The notes: generated by a model not told the origin, from the sequence alone. A stretch of 64,000 nt of DNA from Labrenzia sp. CE80 (GCF_009650605.1 NZ_WAJT01000001.1:310001-374000); one strand, 5' to 3'. Shown: positions 39,146 through 48,665, counted from the first letter of the stretch. Translations and numbers: made by a program.

Positions 39146-40074
39146 CCGCGGTGTCTGATCCTTCGACGGGACATTCGGTGAGCCTTCCCGACACCATCCA
39201 CACCGACCGGCGCGCCAATCTTTTGGGCAGCCTGTGGATGGTTGGCGCGATGGCGGCGTTCGCGCTGGAGGATGCCTTTCTGAAGGGCGCCGCCGCCGAG
39301 CTGCCGGTCGCCGAAATTCTGCTCCTGATGGGCGTCTGCGGAGCGCTTGTCTTTGCGGTGCTTGCGCGCTTTCGGGGCGAGAGACTGGCCAATCGCGATG
39401 TGACATCGCCGCCAATGTTGATCCGCTTCGTGTTCGAGTTCATCGGCCGGCTTTTCTATGTTGTCGCTCTGGCTCTGACGCCCCTGTCTTCGGCGACCGC
39501 CATCTTGCAGGCAACGCCGATTGTGGTTGTCCTGGGTGCTGCTTTGATTTTCGGTGAGACCGTCGGTTGGCGCCGCTGGACAGCCATCATCGTCGGCCTG
39601 ATCGGTGTGCTGATTGTCTTGCGTCCGGGCGCCGAAGCGTTCTCGGCCTTGTCGATCCTGGCAGTTGTTGGAATGCTGGGCTTTGCCGGGCGCGACCTTG
39701 CCAGCCGGGCGGCTCCAGCCTCCATCAGCACCAATGTGCTGGGGTTTTATGGTTTCGTGACCATTGCGGTGGCGGGAGGCGTTTTCTATCTGTGGGAGGG
39801 TCGGGCACTTGTGATGCCGAGCCCAGCAGCCGCTCTGTCGTTGCTGGCGGTCGTGACTGCCGGCGTTCTGGCGTACAGCGCCTTGATGAAAGCGATGCGC
39901 ACCGGGCAGGTTTCCGCTGTCACGCCCTTCCGCTATTCCCGGCTTCTGTTCGGCGTCGGACTGGGTGTTTTCGTCTTTGACGAGAAGCTTGATGCCTGGA
40001 TGGTGGCGGGCTGCGTCCTGATCGTTGCATCAGGATTGTTTATTCTTTGGCGCGGCACCCGCAAGGCTGCTTAG
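39142..40074 (+). CDS. EamA/DMT-family transporter
   Basis: Ten-helix drug/metabolite-type membrane transporter, 310 residues. Two EamA halves are visible: helices from LLGSLWMVGAMAAFALEDAFLK through IIVGLIGVLIVLRPG, then ILAVVGMLGFAGRDLASR through the last helix WMVAGCVLIVASGLFILW. The N-terminal ~25 residues are polar. The start is uncertain: TTG 39142 overlaps the thyA stop, GTG 39151 is the next option. Substrate is unknown. It sits between thyA and folA, probably in one transcript, with no obvious link to folate metabolism. Confidence 0.85.
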   Translation: MTAVSDPSTGHSVSLPDTIHTDRRANLLGSLWMVGAMAAFALEDAFLKGAAAELPVAEILLLMGVCGALVFAVLARFRGERLANRDVTSPPMLIRFVFEFIGRLFYVVALALTPLSSATAILQATPIVVVLGAALIFGETVGWRRWTAIIVGLIGVLIVLRPGAEAFSALSILAVVGMLGFAGRDLASRAAPASISTNVLGFYGFVTIAVAGGVFYLWEGRALVMPSPAAALSLLAVVTAGVLAYSALMKAMRTGQVSAVTPFRYSRLLFGVGLGVFVFDEKLDAWMVAGCVLIVASGLFILWRGTRKAA

Positions 40075-40096
40075 CTTGGACAAGATTGGAGGCCGA

Positions 40097-40609
40097 ATGC
40101 CTGACATCATGATGATCGCGGCCGTAGCGCGCAACGGGATCATCGGGGCAGACAATGACATGCCCTGGAAGATCTCCTCGGATCTCAAGCACTTCAAGGC
40201 GCTGACGCTTGGCAAGCCGATGATCATGGGGCGCCGGACCTTTCAGTCTCTGCCGGGCCTGCTGCCGGGCCGCCCTCATATTGTCGTCACGCGAGATGAG
40301 AGCTTTGACGCCGAGGGCGCGGAAGTTATGCCATCGCTGGAGGCGGCCGTTGAGTTGGCCGAGACGAAGGCATGTGAACTGGGTGTGGATCAGATCGCCA
40401 TCATTGGTGGCGGGCAGATTTACAAGCTGGCGATGGATCTGGCTGAGCAACTCGAGATCACCGAAGTTCAGGCCGAGCCTGATGGTGACACGCATTTCCC
40501 GCCAATCGATCCCTCAGTCTGGGAGGAGGTGTCACGGGTCCAGGGCGAGAGAACCGAACGAGACAGCGCCGCCTTCGATTTCATCTCCTACCGTCGAAAA
40601 TCTCTCTAG
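40097..40609 (+). CDS. folA: Dihydrofolate reductase
   Basis: NADPH-dependent reduction of dihydrofolate, needed to regenerate the cofactor of thymidylate synthase. ATG 40097 follows GGAGG and gives 170 residues. Motifs are IAAVARNGIIGADNDMPWKISSDLKHFK with the substrate-binding acidic residue, GKPMIMGRRTFQSLPGLLPGR (NADPH site) and the nucleotide-binding IIGGGQIYK. Grouping with thyA fits the shared pathway. Confidence 0.95.
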   Translation: MPDIMMIAAVARNGIIGADNDMPWKISSDLKHFKALTLGKPMIMGRRTFQSLPGLLPGRPHIVVTRDESFDAEGAEVMPSLEAAVELAETKACELGVDQIAIIGGGQIYKLAMDLAEQLEITEVQAEPDGDTHFPPIDPSVWEEVSRVQGERTERDSAAFDFISYRRKSL

Positions 40610-40681
40610 GAATTGCCCCCTTGGGGCCAATCTTGCGCATTGACGAGCACGAGCTTCAAACACGCTGATCCAGGATCTTGC

Positions 40682-41206
40682 ATGAACATCAAAAACGCTG
40701 CCTCCGGAGAGCAGGCGAACCTCGAAGGGGCCTGGCTTCTATTTGATGACCTGAGCGGGCGTGACGTCCATGACCTTCTGAAGTTGCGTCAGGATGTCTT
40801 TGTTGTCGAGCAGGACTGCGCCTTTCCGGAAATCGATGGTCAGGATCCCGATGCCCTGCACTATGTTCTGAGGGATCGTGCAACTGGAGATCTCGCCGGG
40901 GCGTTGCGGGTGTTTCTGGCGGATGCCGACAAGGATTGCGGCAATCAGGCCAGCCGGATCGGCCGTGTCGTGATCGCGCCCTCACACAGGGGGCTGGGCC
41001 TTGGGCGAAGCCTCATGCAAGTGGCTCTTGATAAGTGCCGCTCCGCGGTGCCAGGGGCACCCGTGAACCTGTCGGCTCAGGCGCATCTGGAGGAGTTTTA
41101 CGCCAGCTTTGGTTTTGCACGTATTTCGGAGAATTACCTCGAGGACGGCATCTGGCATCTGGATATGAGGTGTGCAGCTGGCCCGCAGAGCGAAACAGCT
41201 GTGTAA
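40682..41206 (+). CDS. GNAT acetyltransferase, ElaA-like
   Basis: A 174-residue GNAT protein whose N-terminus (LLKLRQDVFVVEQDCAFPEIDGQDPDALHYVL) matches the ElaA subgroup. The acetyl-CoA site follows the R-x-x-G-x-G/A form in GRVVIAPSHRGLGLGRSLM. ATG 40682 is preferred; an earlier in-frame codon at 40613 lacks support. The substrate of ElaA proteins is poorly defined. Confidence 0.85.
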   Translation: MNIKNAASGEQANLEGAWLLFDDLSGRDVHDLLKLRQDVFVVEQDCAFPEIDGQDPDALHYVLRDRATGDLAGALRVFLADADKDCGNQASRIGRVVIAPSHRGLGLGRSLMQVALDKCRSAVPGAPVNLSAQAHLEEFYASFGFARISENYLEDGIWHLDMRCAAGPQSETAV

Positions 41207-41432
41207 ATGCGCCATTTCAGCCCTTGAAAGCTTGGTTTGTCCGTCCCACCTGCAATGTGAGAAATTCTGCAGTTTTTCGGGAGGTCGATTGCAGGCTCGG
41301 CGTTGAAAGCCATCGGTAACCTCCCTATAACCTGCGGTGAGTCAGAACAGGCAAACTGTAACCCCGGCGGATTGTGGGCGACGATCACTCGTCTGCGCAA
41401 AAGAGCCGGGACCTTGGAAAAAGGAAGTCTTG

Positions 41433-42626
41433 ATGCCTTGGAGCAATCAGTCAGGCGGCGGCGGTCCCTGGAAGGGCGGCGGCAATAACGGCGGCCCATG
41501 GGGCAGCGGTGGCGGCGGAAACAACGGCGGTCCGTGGGGCGGTGGTCCCAACAGGGGTGGTGGCAATCAGCCGCCGGACCTGGAAGAGCTGCTGAAGCGT
41601 ACGCAGGACCGCATGAAAAACGTCCTGCCGGGCGGTGGTAGTGGCGGCGGCCTTGGTATCCTTGGCGTCTTGCTGGTGATTGCCGTGGTTGGCGTTGTCT
41701 GGATGTTCACCGGTCTGTACCGCGTGGATCAGGGCGAAGTTGGCGTTGAGCTGGTGCTCGGCAAGGTGACGGACCAGACTGCTCCTGGCCTGAACTACAA
41801 CTGGCCTTATCCGATCGGCGAAGTTTACAAGCCGCAGGTCGAGCGCCAGCGCGAGCTTACAGTCGGCGTGGAAGAAATCGTTCGCGGAAGCTCGGTTTCG
41901 ACGCGTGATGTGCCTCAGGAAAGCCTGATGCTGACCGGTGATGAAAACATCGTCGATGTTGGCTTCAAGGTTCAGTGGCGTATCAAGAACACCCGCGAAG
42001 GCATCGCAAATTATCTGTTCAACATCCAGAACCCTGAGGGGACGGTGAAAGCCGTTGCCGAGAGCGCCATGCGCGAGGTTGTCGGGGAATCGAATATCGA
42101 TGCGATTCTGACCGAAAACCGGGTGTCGATCCAGAACAGCGTTGATGAGCTGATGCAGCAAACACTGGACACCTACAAGGCGGGTATCGAGATTACCGAA
42201 GTTCAGATGCAGAAGGTGGATCCGCCCCAGCAGGTGATCGACTCGTTCCGCGACGTTCAGGCAGCTCGTGCCGACCAGGAGCGTATTCAGAACGAGGCCC
42301 AGTCCTATGCCAACCGGGTTGTCCCGGAAGCTCGTGGTGAAGCTGCACGTGTCACGGAAGCAGCCAACGCCTACCGTGATCAGACCGTTGCCGAGGCAAC
42401 CGGTCAGTCGCAGCGCTTCACGCAGGTCTATGAGCAGTACAAGAATGCGCCTGGTGTAACCCGCGAACGCCTTTATCTGGAAACTCTGGAAAAGGTCCTC
42501 GGGGCGAATAACAAGATCATCATCGACAGCAAGGCTGCGGGTGATGGCGTTGTGCCATACCTGCCGCTGAATGAGCTGACGTCACGTGGTGCCGCACAGT
42601 CCGGCCGTACCGGAGGGACCCAGTAA
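41433..42626 (+). CDS. hflK: HflK, SPFH membrane protein (FtsH modulator)
   Basis: Partner of HflC in the membrane cage that surrounds and restrains the FtsH protease. ATG 41433, with AAGGAAG upstream, gives 397 residues. The N-terminal ~50 residues are Gly/Asn/Pro/Trp-rich with repeated GGPWG units, the HflK hallmark. A membrane segment follows near residues 70-92 (LGILGVLLVIAVVGVVWMFTGL), then the SPFH/band-7 domain (VDQGEVGVELVLGKV...), and long helices rich in Ala/Glu/Gln. The stop overlaps hflC as TAATG. Confidence 0.94.
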   Translation: MPWSNQSGGGGPWKGGGNNGGPWGSGGGGNNGGPWGGGPNRGGGNQPPDLEELLKRTQDRMKNVLPGGGSGGGLGILGVLLVIAVVGVVWMFTGLYRVDQGEVGVELVLGKVTDQTAPGLNYNWPYPIGEVYKPQVERQRELTVGVEEIVRGSSVSTRDVPQESLMLTGDENIVDVGFKVQWRIKNTREGIANYLFNIQNPEGTVKAVAESAMREVVGESNIDAILTENRVSIQNSVDELMQQTLDTYKAGIEITEVQMQKVDPPQQVIDSFRDVQAARADQERIQNEAQSYANRVVPEARGEAARVTEAANAYRDQTVAEATGQSQRFTQVYEQYKNAPGVTRERLYLETLEKVLGANNKIIIDSKAAGDGVVPYLPLNELTSRGAAQSGRTGGTQ

Positions 42627-43543
42627 TGCGTAGTGGTATTCTTGCCGTATTCCTCGCCATCGTGGCCATCGGCCTCTATGCGTGCGTGTTCATCGTCAAT
42701 CCGACCCAGCAGGCTCTCGTTCTAACATTCGGTAAGATCGACAAGGTCGTGACGGAACCGGGCTTGAACTTCAAGCTGCCGGCGCCTTTCCAGAATGTGG
42801 TCTATCTCGACAAGCGCATTCTTGATCTGAACATGCCTCCGCTTGAGCCGATTACCTCGGACAAGAAGCGTCTCGTGGTTGATGCGTTCGCTCGCTATAA
42901 AATCTCGGATCCGGTGCTGTTCTTCCAGCGTGTAAACAACATTCAGGAAGCAAACCAGCGTTTGTCGACGTTCCTGCAGTCTTCTTTGCGTTCCGAGCTA
43001 GGTAAGGCGACGTTCGTTCAGGTGGTTCGAGATGGACGTTCGGGCCTGATGGAAAACATCCGCCGCGACGTCAGCAGCAGCGCATCTGAGCTGGGCATTG
43101 AAGTGGTCGACGTCAAAATTCGCCGTGCGGATTTGCCGGAAGCCAACTCTCAGGCGATTTATGCCCGGATGCAGACCGAACGTCAGCGTGAAGCGACTGA
43201 GCTGCGTGCTCAGGGTGAAGAACAGGCGCGCCGCATTCGCTCACGTGCTGATCGTAACGCAACGGTTCTGGTTGCTGAAGCCAAGCGTGATGCTGAAATC
43301 ATGCGCGGTGTCGGTGACGCGGAGCGGAACAAGATCTTCGCTGACGCCTATGGCGTTGATCCGGATTTCTTCGCCTTCTATCGGTCCATGCAGGCCTATG
43401 AAGCTGGTCTTCGTCAGGGAGACACCAGCTTGGTTCTGTCGCCAGATTCCAGCTTCTTCCGGTACTTCAATGACCCGACGGGTGCCGATGGAAATGCAGA
43501 AGGTACCTCTGGTGCGCGTTTGCAGGCTCCTGCCGCGCAATGA
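42626..43543 (+). CDS. hflC: HflC, SPFH membrane protein (FtsH modulator)
   Basis: Second subunit of the HflKC complex. The 305 residues start with a membrane anchor (ILAVFLAIVAIGLYACVFIV), then the SPFH domain (VNPTQQALVLTFGKIDKVVTEPGLNFKLP), conserved RRADLPEAN, and a charged helical stretch (ERQREATELRAQGEEQARRIR). The tail DSSFFRYFNDP is usual for HflC. It overlaps hflK at its start and DUF2065 at its end, so all three are cotranslated. Confidence 0.94.
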   Translation: MRSGILAVFLAIVAIGLYACVFIVNPTQQALVLTFGKIDKVVTEPGLNFKLPAPFQNVVYLDKRILDLNMPPLEPITSDKKRLVVDAFARYKISDPVLFFQRVNNIQEANQRLSTFLQSSLRSELGKATFVQVVRDGRSGLMENIRRDVSSSASELGIEVVDVKIRRADLPEANSQAIYARMQTERQREATELRAQGEEQARRIRSRADRNATVLVAEAKRDAEIMRGVGDAERNKIFADAYGVDPDFFAFYRSMQAYEAGLRQGDTSLVLSPDSSFFRYFNDPTGADGNAEGTSGARLQAPAAQ

Positions 43544-43725
43544 ACGACCTGATCGTGGCCCTTGGCCTGGTGCTGGCGATGGAGGGAACCCTCTATGCTC
43601 TGGCTCCGGGCGGAATGAAGTCCATGATGCGGTCCGCCCTGCAAACGCCTGACCAGACCCTCCGGATTGCCGGCCTCGTAGCTCTGGCACTTGGTGTGGT
43701 TCTGGTGTGGGTCGTGCGGGGATAA
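43540..43725 (+). CDS. DUF2065 small membrane protein
   Basis: A 61-residue protein with two hydrophobic helices (LIVALGLVLAMEGTLYALAP and IAGLVALALGVVLVWVV) separated by a basic turn (GGMKSMMRSALQTPDQTLR), the DUF2065 layout. It begins inside the hflC stop (ATGA). Family members often sit at hflC in this way; a role with HflKC or the downstream protease is suggested by position only. Confidence 0.85.
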   Translation: MNDLIVALGLVLAMEGTLYALAPGGMKSMMRSALQTPDQTLRIAGLVALALGVVLVWVVRG

Positions 43726-43865
43726 GCTCTGCGGATAACGCAAATGTGGCGCAGAGGGGCCTTCCAGGGCTCGTCTGCGCCATTAAAATGTATAAGCTCA
43801 GGTTTGAGATTAAGAGCGGCGTTCGCTGCCCACACCGATCCGTCAGGGATGGAGGATATAGGCCA

Positions 43866-45341
43866 ATGGCTTTCCAGTTCTTTCGCCGCAATGTGAGATC
43901 CATGGCCGTCGCGGCCATGCTCGGCAGTGCCGTTTCCTTGCAACCGGCTGCGGTTGCAAATGCACAAGGTCCGGTTTCCGTCGCCGATCTGGCGGAGAGC
44001 CTTGGCGATGCCGTGGTGAACATTTCCACCTCGCAGACCGTGCAGGCGCAGCGCTCCGTGCCGATGCCGCAGGTTCCGGATGGCTCGCCTTTCCAGGAAT
44101 TCTTCGAGGAATTCTTCAACAAGCAGAACAAGGGTGAAGACCGCGCCCGGCGCGTTCAGTCTCTTGGCTCCGGCTTTGTGATTGACGGCACCGCTGGCAT
44201 CATCATCACCAACAATCACGTCATTGAAGGCGCGGACGAGATCACCGCCAACTTCAACGACGGCACGAAGCTCAAGGCCGAGCTGATCGGCACCGACGAG
44301 AAAACCGACATTGCGGTTCTCAAGGTCACGCCGGAAACGCCGCTCAAGGATGTCAGCTTTGGCGACAGCGACGCCATTCGCGTTGGCGACTGGGTCATGG
44401 CCATCGGCAATCCCTTCGGTCTTGGCGGAACCGTGACCGTCGGGATCGTGTCGGCGCAGAACCGGGACATCAACTCCGGCCCTTATGACAATTTCATCCA
44501 GACGGATGCTTCCATCAACCGGGGTAACTCGGGTGGTCCTCTGTTCGACATGGAGGGCAATGTGATCGGCATCAACACGGCCATCATTTCTCCCTCGGGC
44601 GGGTCCATCGGCATTGGCTTTGCCATTCCGGCGAAGACCGCAACCCGTGTGATTGCGCAGCTGCGCGAGTTCGGCGAGACGCGCCGCGGCTGGCTGGGCG
44701 TACGTATTCAGGAAGTCACCGATGAAATAGCCGAAAGCCTCGGCATGGACGAAGCCTATGGCGCTCTGGTGGCCGGTGTGTCTGACGATGGTCCGGCCGC
44801 TGCTGCGGAAATCGAGCCGGGCGACGTGATCCTCGAGTTCGACGGCAAGGAAGTCGAAACCATGCGCGAGTTGCCGCGTATGGTCGCCGAAACCGCAATC
44901 GGCAAGGCCGTCGATGTGTTGGTTCTACGCAAGGGTGAGGAAGTCACTCTGCAGGTTACTCTTGGTCGTCTGGAAGAGGTCGCTTCTGCCGAAACCGACG
45001 AGGAAGATGGCGAAGCCGGCGAGACCGATGCGCCTGAACAGAAAGAAGTGCTGGGCATGATCCTGGCCGAAATCGACGACGCGTCGCGCGAGGAATTCGG
45101 CATTGAGGAAGATGTCACTGGTGTTGTCGTCAAGCAGGTCGCGCCGGGCAGTTCCGCTGAAGAAAAGCGTGTTCAGGCTGGCGATGTGATCAAGGAAGTG
45201 GCGCAGGAGCCGGTGGCAACGCCGGAGGACGTCATTGAGCAGGTCGAGAAGCTGAAGGAAGACGGACGCCGCTCCGCTCTGCTGCTGCTGTCTAATCAGA
45301 CTGGCGAACTTCGCTTCGTACCGGTGCGCATCGAAGAGTGA
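43866..45341 (+). CDS. degP: DegP/Do-family periplasmic serine protease
   Basis: Periplasmic protease/chaperone for misfolded envelope proteins. ATG 43866 follows GGAGG and gives 491 residues. The signal peptide ends near residue 33 (VANA). The catalytic triad is His118 (TNNHVIEG), Asp148 (KTDIAVLKV) and Ser222 (NRGNSGGPLF). Two PDZ domains follow, about 285-370 and 395-485, separated by an acidic Glu/Ala-rich linker. The hflK-hflC-DUF2065-degP cluster concentrates membrane and periplasmic quality control. A bidirectional terminator follows. Confidence 0.94.
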   Translation: MAFQFFRRNVRSMAVAAMLGSAVSLQPAAVANAQGPVSVADLAESLGDAVVNISTSQTVQAQRSVPMPQVPDGSPFQEFFEEFFNKQNKGEDRARRVQSLGSGFVIDGTAGIIITNNHVIEGADEITANFNDGTKLKAELIGTDEKTDIAVLKVTPETPLKDVSFGDSDAIRVGDWVMAIGNPFGLGGTVTVGIVSAQNRDINSGPYDNFIQTDASINRGNSGGPLFDMEGNVIGINTAIISPSGGSIGIGFAIPAKTATRVIAQLREFGETRRGWLGVRIQEVTDEIAESLGMDEAYGALVAGVSDDGPAAAAEIEPGDVILEFDGKEVETMRELPRMVAETAIGKAVDVLVLRKGEEVTLQVTLGRLEEVASAETDEEDGEAGETDAPEQKEVLGMILAEIDDASREEFGIEEDVTGVVVKQVAPGSSAEEKRVQAGDVIKEVAQEPVATPEDVIEQVEKLKEDGRRSALLLLSNQTGELRFVPVRIEE

Positions 45342-45362
45342 TCTTCGCGGATGCGTGAACAG

Positions 45363-45392
45363 AAAAGGGCGGTCCTATCGGGCCGCCCTTTT
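45363..45392. terminator. Bidirectional terminator between degP and serB
   Basis: AAAAGGGCGG (45363-45372) and CCGCCCTTTT (45383-45392) are perfect complements around a 10-base loop. The A-run and T-run are part of the stem, so it can work in both directions for the convergent degP and serB genes. Confidence 0.9.
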
Positions 45393-45414
45393 GCGTTTGA
45401 ATGTAGTGCCAGGT

Positions 45415-46305
45415 TCAGCTCAGCGAGAAGTCGGCCTGGGCATAGCCCTGCAGGTACAGAAGGGCTGTCAGGTCGCCATGGTCGACGCGGGCGTCGGCAG
45501 CGGCTGCAACGGTTGGCTTGGCGCGATAGGCAATGCCAAGGCCTGCCTTTTCGATCATCGCCAGGTCGTTGGCCCCATCACCGACCGCAAGGGTCTGGCT
45601 GAAATCCAGGTTTTTCTCGGCAACGAGTTCCTCGAGCCGCTGGCGCTTGGCATCGCGGCCCAGGATCGGCTCCTGTACCCGACCGCTCAGCAAGCCGTTT
45701 TCTTCCAGAAGCAGATTGGCCTGATTTTCGTCAAAGCCGATCAGCGCGGCGATTGCGCGGGTGAAATGGGTGAAGCCGCCGGAAACAAGCGCGCAATAGG
45801 CGCCCTTGGCTTTCATGGTCTGAATCAGTGTGCGTCCGCCAGGCATCAGCTGGATCCGTTCGCGCAGGACCTTTTCGATGGCATCAACGGGCAGCCCCTT
45901 GAGCAGGGCGACGCGCTCACGCAGAGCTGGTTCGAACTCGATCTCGCCGCGCATGGCCCGTTCCGTGATCTCAGAGATCTTGTCCTTCAGGCCAAGTTCG
46001 GCAGCCAGTTCGTCGATGCATTCCTGGCGGATCATGGTGGAATCCATGTCCGCGATCAGGAGATGCTTGCGCCTGCCCTCGATGGGCTGCACAAAGACGT
46101 CGACGGGAGCTTCGCCAAGGGCCTGGCGCAAGCTGGTCTCGGCTGCGACGGGATCAGGCCCGGCAAAGGTGACTTCGGCGGCGACACCGTCGCTGAGCGT
46201 TGAAGGGATGCCGGCGCCGTCGAGACAGGCGCTGGCGCGCGCCACCAGGGCGTCATCGACAGCCGGGCGTGTCGGATTGGAAACGAATGTGGCGACAAAG
46301 GACAT
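45415..46305 (-). CDS. serB: Phosphoserine phosphatase SerB
   Basis: Last step of serine synthesis, removing phosphate from phosphoserine. ATG 46305 with AAGG upstream gives 296 residues; the longer open frame runs into miaA and is rejected. An N-terminal domain of about 75 residues precedes the HAD phosphatase with nucleophile motif DMDST (D86, D88), the SGGF motif, and the metal site GDGANDLAMI. Its start codon shares CATG with the miaA start on the other strand. Confidence 0.94.
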   Translation of the reverse strand: MSFVATFVSNPTRPAVDDALVARASACLDGAGIPSTLSDGVAAEVTFAGPDPVAAETSLRQALGEAPVDVFVQPIEGRRKHLLIADMDSTMIRQECIDELAAELGLKDKISEITERAMRGEIEFEPALRERVALLKGLPVDAIEKVLRERIQLMPGGRTLIQTMKAKGAYCALVSGGFTHFTRAIAALIGFDENQANLLLEENGLLSGRVQEPILGRDAKRQRLEELVAEKNLDFSQTLAVGDGANDLAMIEKAGLGIAYRAKPTVAAAADARVDHGDLTALLYLQGYAQADFSLS

Positions 46306-47260
46306 GAGCGCGACCTTGAGTGAGAAGGATGTGTCGCCCGCAAACGGGCACCGCGCGGTTCTGATAGCCGGAGCGACCGCCAGCGGCAAGTCGGCTTTGG
46401 CCATTGAATTGGCTCGCCGATGGAATGGTGTCGTGATCAACGCCGATTCGATGCAGCTTTATCGCGAGCTCTCGATCATCACGGCTCGTCCTCCGGCCGA
46501 AGATCTCGCCCTCGCTCCGCACCGGCTTTACGGGGTTCTTGGCGCCGAAACTGCCTTTTCGACGGGCGAATGGCTGCGCATGATGGCCGTGGAACTGGAT
46601 GCAGTGCGTACCGAAGGCAAGTTGCCCATTCTCGTTGGTGGCACCGGGCTTTATTTCAAGGCGCTGACCGAGGGCTTTGCAGATATTCCCGAGATTGATC
46701 CGGAGATTCGCAGCAGCTGTCGGCAGCTGGCGGAAGATGGCGGCGTCGAAGCTGTTCGCACGGAGCTGGCACCGCTCGATCCAGTGGGGGCAGAGACACT
46801 TCAGGATCAGCAAAGACTGACAAGGGCGCTGGAGGTCGTGCGTTCGACCGGCAAGAGCCTTTCAGATTGGCAGGCAGAGGCGCAAGGCGCGCCCCTGATC
46901 CGGCCACAAGAGGCTTTTCGCATTGTTCTGGCGCCGCCACGCCCCTGGCTTCATGCGCGCATTGAAAAAAGGGCAGGGATGATGCTGTCGGACGCGGGTA
47001 TCGCGGAAGTTCGAGCGCTGTTGGAGCTGGGTTTGCCGGACAGCCTGCCTGTCATGCGGGCCATTGGCGTCAAGGAGGTGGCGGAGTTTTTATCAGGTTT
47101 CTGTGATCTTGAAGAAGCGGGGCAACAGCTGACCATCGCGACCCGTCAGTATGCCAAGCGGCAGGAAACCTGGTTCCGCAACCAGATGGCGGATTGGAAA
47201 CGGCTGGATCCGGCCGCTTCAAATGCCGTAGAGCTGGCGACGCAACTTCAAGACATCTGA
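46304..47260 (+). CDS. miaA: MiaA, tRNA dimethylallyltransferase
   Basis: Adds the isopentenyl group to A37 of tRNAs reading UNN codons. The 318 residues include the P-loop GATASGKS (23-30), the DSMQLYRELSIITARP motif with the catalytic Asp, the GGTGLYFKAL motif, QRLTRALEV, and a C-terminal zone with RQYAKRQETWFRNQ. Usual length. The start ATG at 46304 overlaps the serB ATG; AAAGGA lies only a few bases upstream, and a GTG at 46331 is a possible later start. Confidence 0.93.
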   Translation: MSATLSEKDVSPANGHRAVLIAGATASGKSALAIELARRWNGVVINADSMQLYRELSIITARPPAEDLALAPHRLYGVLGAETAFSTGEWLRMMAVELDAVRTEGKLPILVGGTGLYFKALTEGFADIPEIDPEIRSSCRQLAEDGGVEAVRTELAPLDPVGAETLQDQQRLTRALEVVRSTGKSLSDWQAEAQGAPLIRPQEAFRIVLAPPRPWLHARIEKRAGMMLSDAGIAEVRALLELGLPDSLPVMRAIGVKEVAEFLSGFCDLEEAGQQLTIATRQYAKRQETWFRNQMADWKRLDPAASNAVELATQLQDI

Positions 47261-47456
47261 TAGGGCTTCCTATGACGCAGTGCCAATCACAGATTGTGCG
47301 TCGCACTGTGGATTTCCGGGGCTAAATATCCGAATCAGAACGGATTTTCCACGTTCAGGCATGAAATTGGACCTTGTTGCCTTGGTCCCTTCACAATCTT
47401 GGGTTAGGACTTCCTGCAATTGATCTGGAATGGATCAACGCTTCAGGGAGGCTCAT

Positions 47457-47999
47457 TTGCAGCATATCGTCATTGATACGGAAGGGGTCAGGCTCACGCC
47501 TTTGTCCGCCACCGATCTGTCGTTGCTAGCGGATCTCCATGCCGACCCCGCGGTTCACCGCTATCTTTCCTCTGTCCATGGTGCCTGGTCGCTCGATAAA
47601 GTATCGACCTTTCTTGACGACACTTTGGCAGATCAGGAACGCCACGGTCTCAGTGCGTTCAAGGTAACGGATGAAAACAACACGTTCCTGGGCTGGGCAG
47701 GTTTTTCGCCTCTCGAGGAAACCTCGGAAATCGCCATGCGCTGGTGTTTTTCCAAGGATGCCCGTGCCAAACACAGCGATCTGACGCTGAAGGTGAGCCG
47801 GGAGCTGATCGACTGGTTCTTTGAGAACACTTATTTCTCCCATATCGTCGTGCCTGTTCGCTCGGACGACCGCAGTGCCCGCAGCACGGCTCAGGATCTC
47901 GGTTTCGTCTACCGCGAAAGCCGACGCATCGAAGATATGCCCTGCGATCTCTTCCAGCTTCTCAGCCCGTCCCTGCGCTCCTATCTGGTGAGCGCCTGA
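47457..47999 (+). CDS. GNAT acetyltransferase, RimJ/RimL-like
   Basis: A 180-residue acetyltransferase of the RimJ/RimL group (Acetyltransf_3), with the N-terminal pattern TEGVRLTPLSATDLSLLADLHADPAVHRYL and the C-terminal DDRSARSTAQDLGFVYRES. TTG 47457 is preferred because GGGAGG lies 5 bases upstream; ATG 47430 would add nine residues but has no ribosome site. Substrate unknown; bacterial homologues acetylate protein N-termini or small molecules. Confidence 0.82.
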   Translation: MQHIVIDTEGVRLTPLSATDLSLLADLHADPAVHRYLSSVHGAWSLDKVSTFLDDTLADQERHGLSAFKVTDENNTFLGWAGFSPLEETSEIAMRWCFSKDARAKHSDLTLKVSRELIDWFFENTYFSHIVVPVRSDDRSARSTAQDLGFVYRESRRIEDMPCDLFQLLSPSLRSYLVSA

Positions 48000-48135
48000 G
48001 TAGCAAAGCCAGCTTTCAGGCGTTCAGTCTCACGATTGTGGACACAGGAAGCTGTGCGCACCGAAAAACTCGGATAGGCTTATGTCGATGAAGGTGACCC
48101 TTGTTTCAGGTTCGGAACCCTAGCGACTAGCGGCC

Positions 48136-48576
48136 ATGAGAGAGACCGATCACTCACCCCCGATTACGGGTCGTTGTTATTGCGGAGCCTCGACGATCTC
48201 TGCGAACGCGCAACCCAGTGCGATTGCCTATTGCCATTGCGCGGACTGCCGCCGTGTGACGGGAGCACCTGTCTCGGCGTTTGCTGCCTTTGATGCCAGT
48301 GCAGTGACGATTTCATCCGCAGCCCTGCAAAAGGTCACGGCGAACCCTGGCGTGACAAGGACATTTTGCGGAAGCTGCGGATCTCCCATAGCAGGCAGCT
48401 ATGATTATCTGCCGGGCCAGACCTACATCTCACTTGGTTTGCTGGATCAGATCGATGTGTTGTCTCCGCAGATGCATGCACATGCTGATGCGCGGCCGGA
48501 TTGGCTTTGCATCAAGGACGACCTGCCCAGGTTCTCGAGCAGTTCACGTGACAAGCTCAAAGAACAAAGCTCCTAA
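48136..48576 (+). CDS. GFA-family (CENP-V/Gfa-like) zinc-binding protein
   Basis: A 146-residue single-domain protein with the GFA cysteine pattern: GRCYCGAS near residue 13, YCHCADCRR near 33, and FCGSCGSPI near 78. These cysteines bind zinc in the Gfa fold. Gfa of Paracoccus was described as glutathione-dependent formaldehyde-activating, but most family members have no proven activity. The flanking genes give no hint. Confidence 0.85.
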   Translation: MRETDHSPPITGRCYCGASTISANAQPSAIAYCHCADCRRVTGAPVSAFAAFDASAVTISSAALQKVTANPGVTRTFCGSCGSPIAGSYDYLPGQTYISLGLLDQIDVLSPQMHAHADARPDWLCIKDDLPRFSSSSRDKLKEQSS

Positions 48577-48665
48577 GCGACGCATAAAAGATGACTCGAC
48601 CCAACCCGCAGTACACAGCCTCCGAGGTCTTGGCGTGCCATGGTGGCGGCATACACAACGTTCCT

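Noticed and set aside
47270..47320. GACGCA...TGCGTC stem after miaA as a terminator
   Set aside because: Loop is long and no T-run follows.
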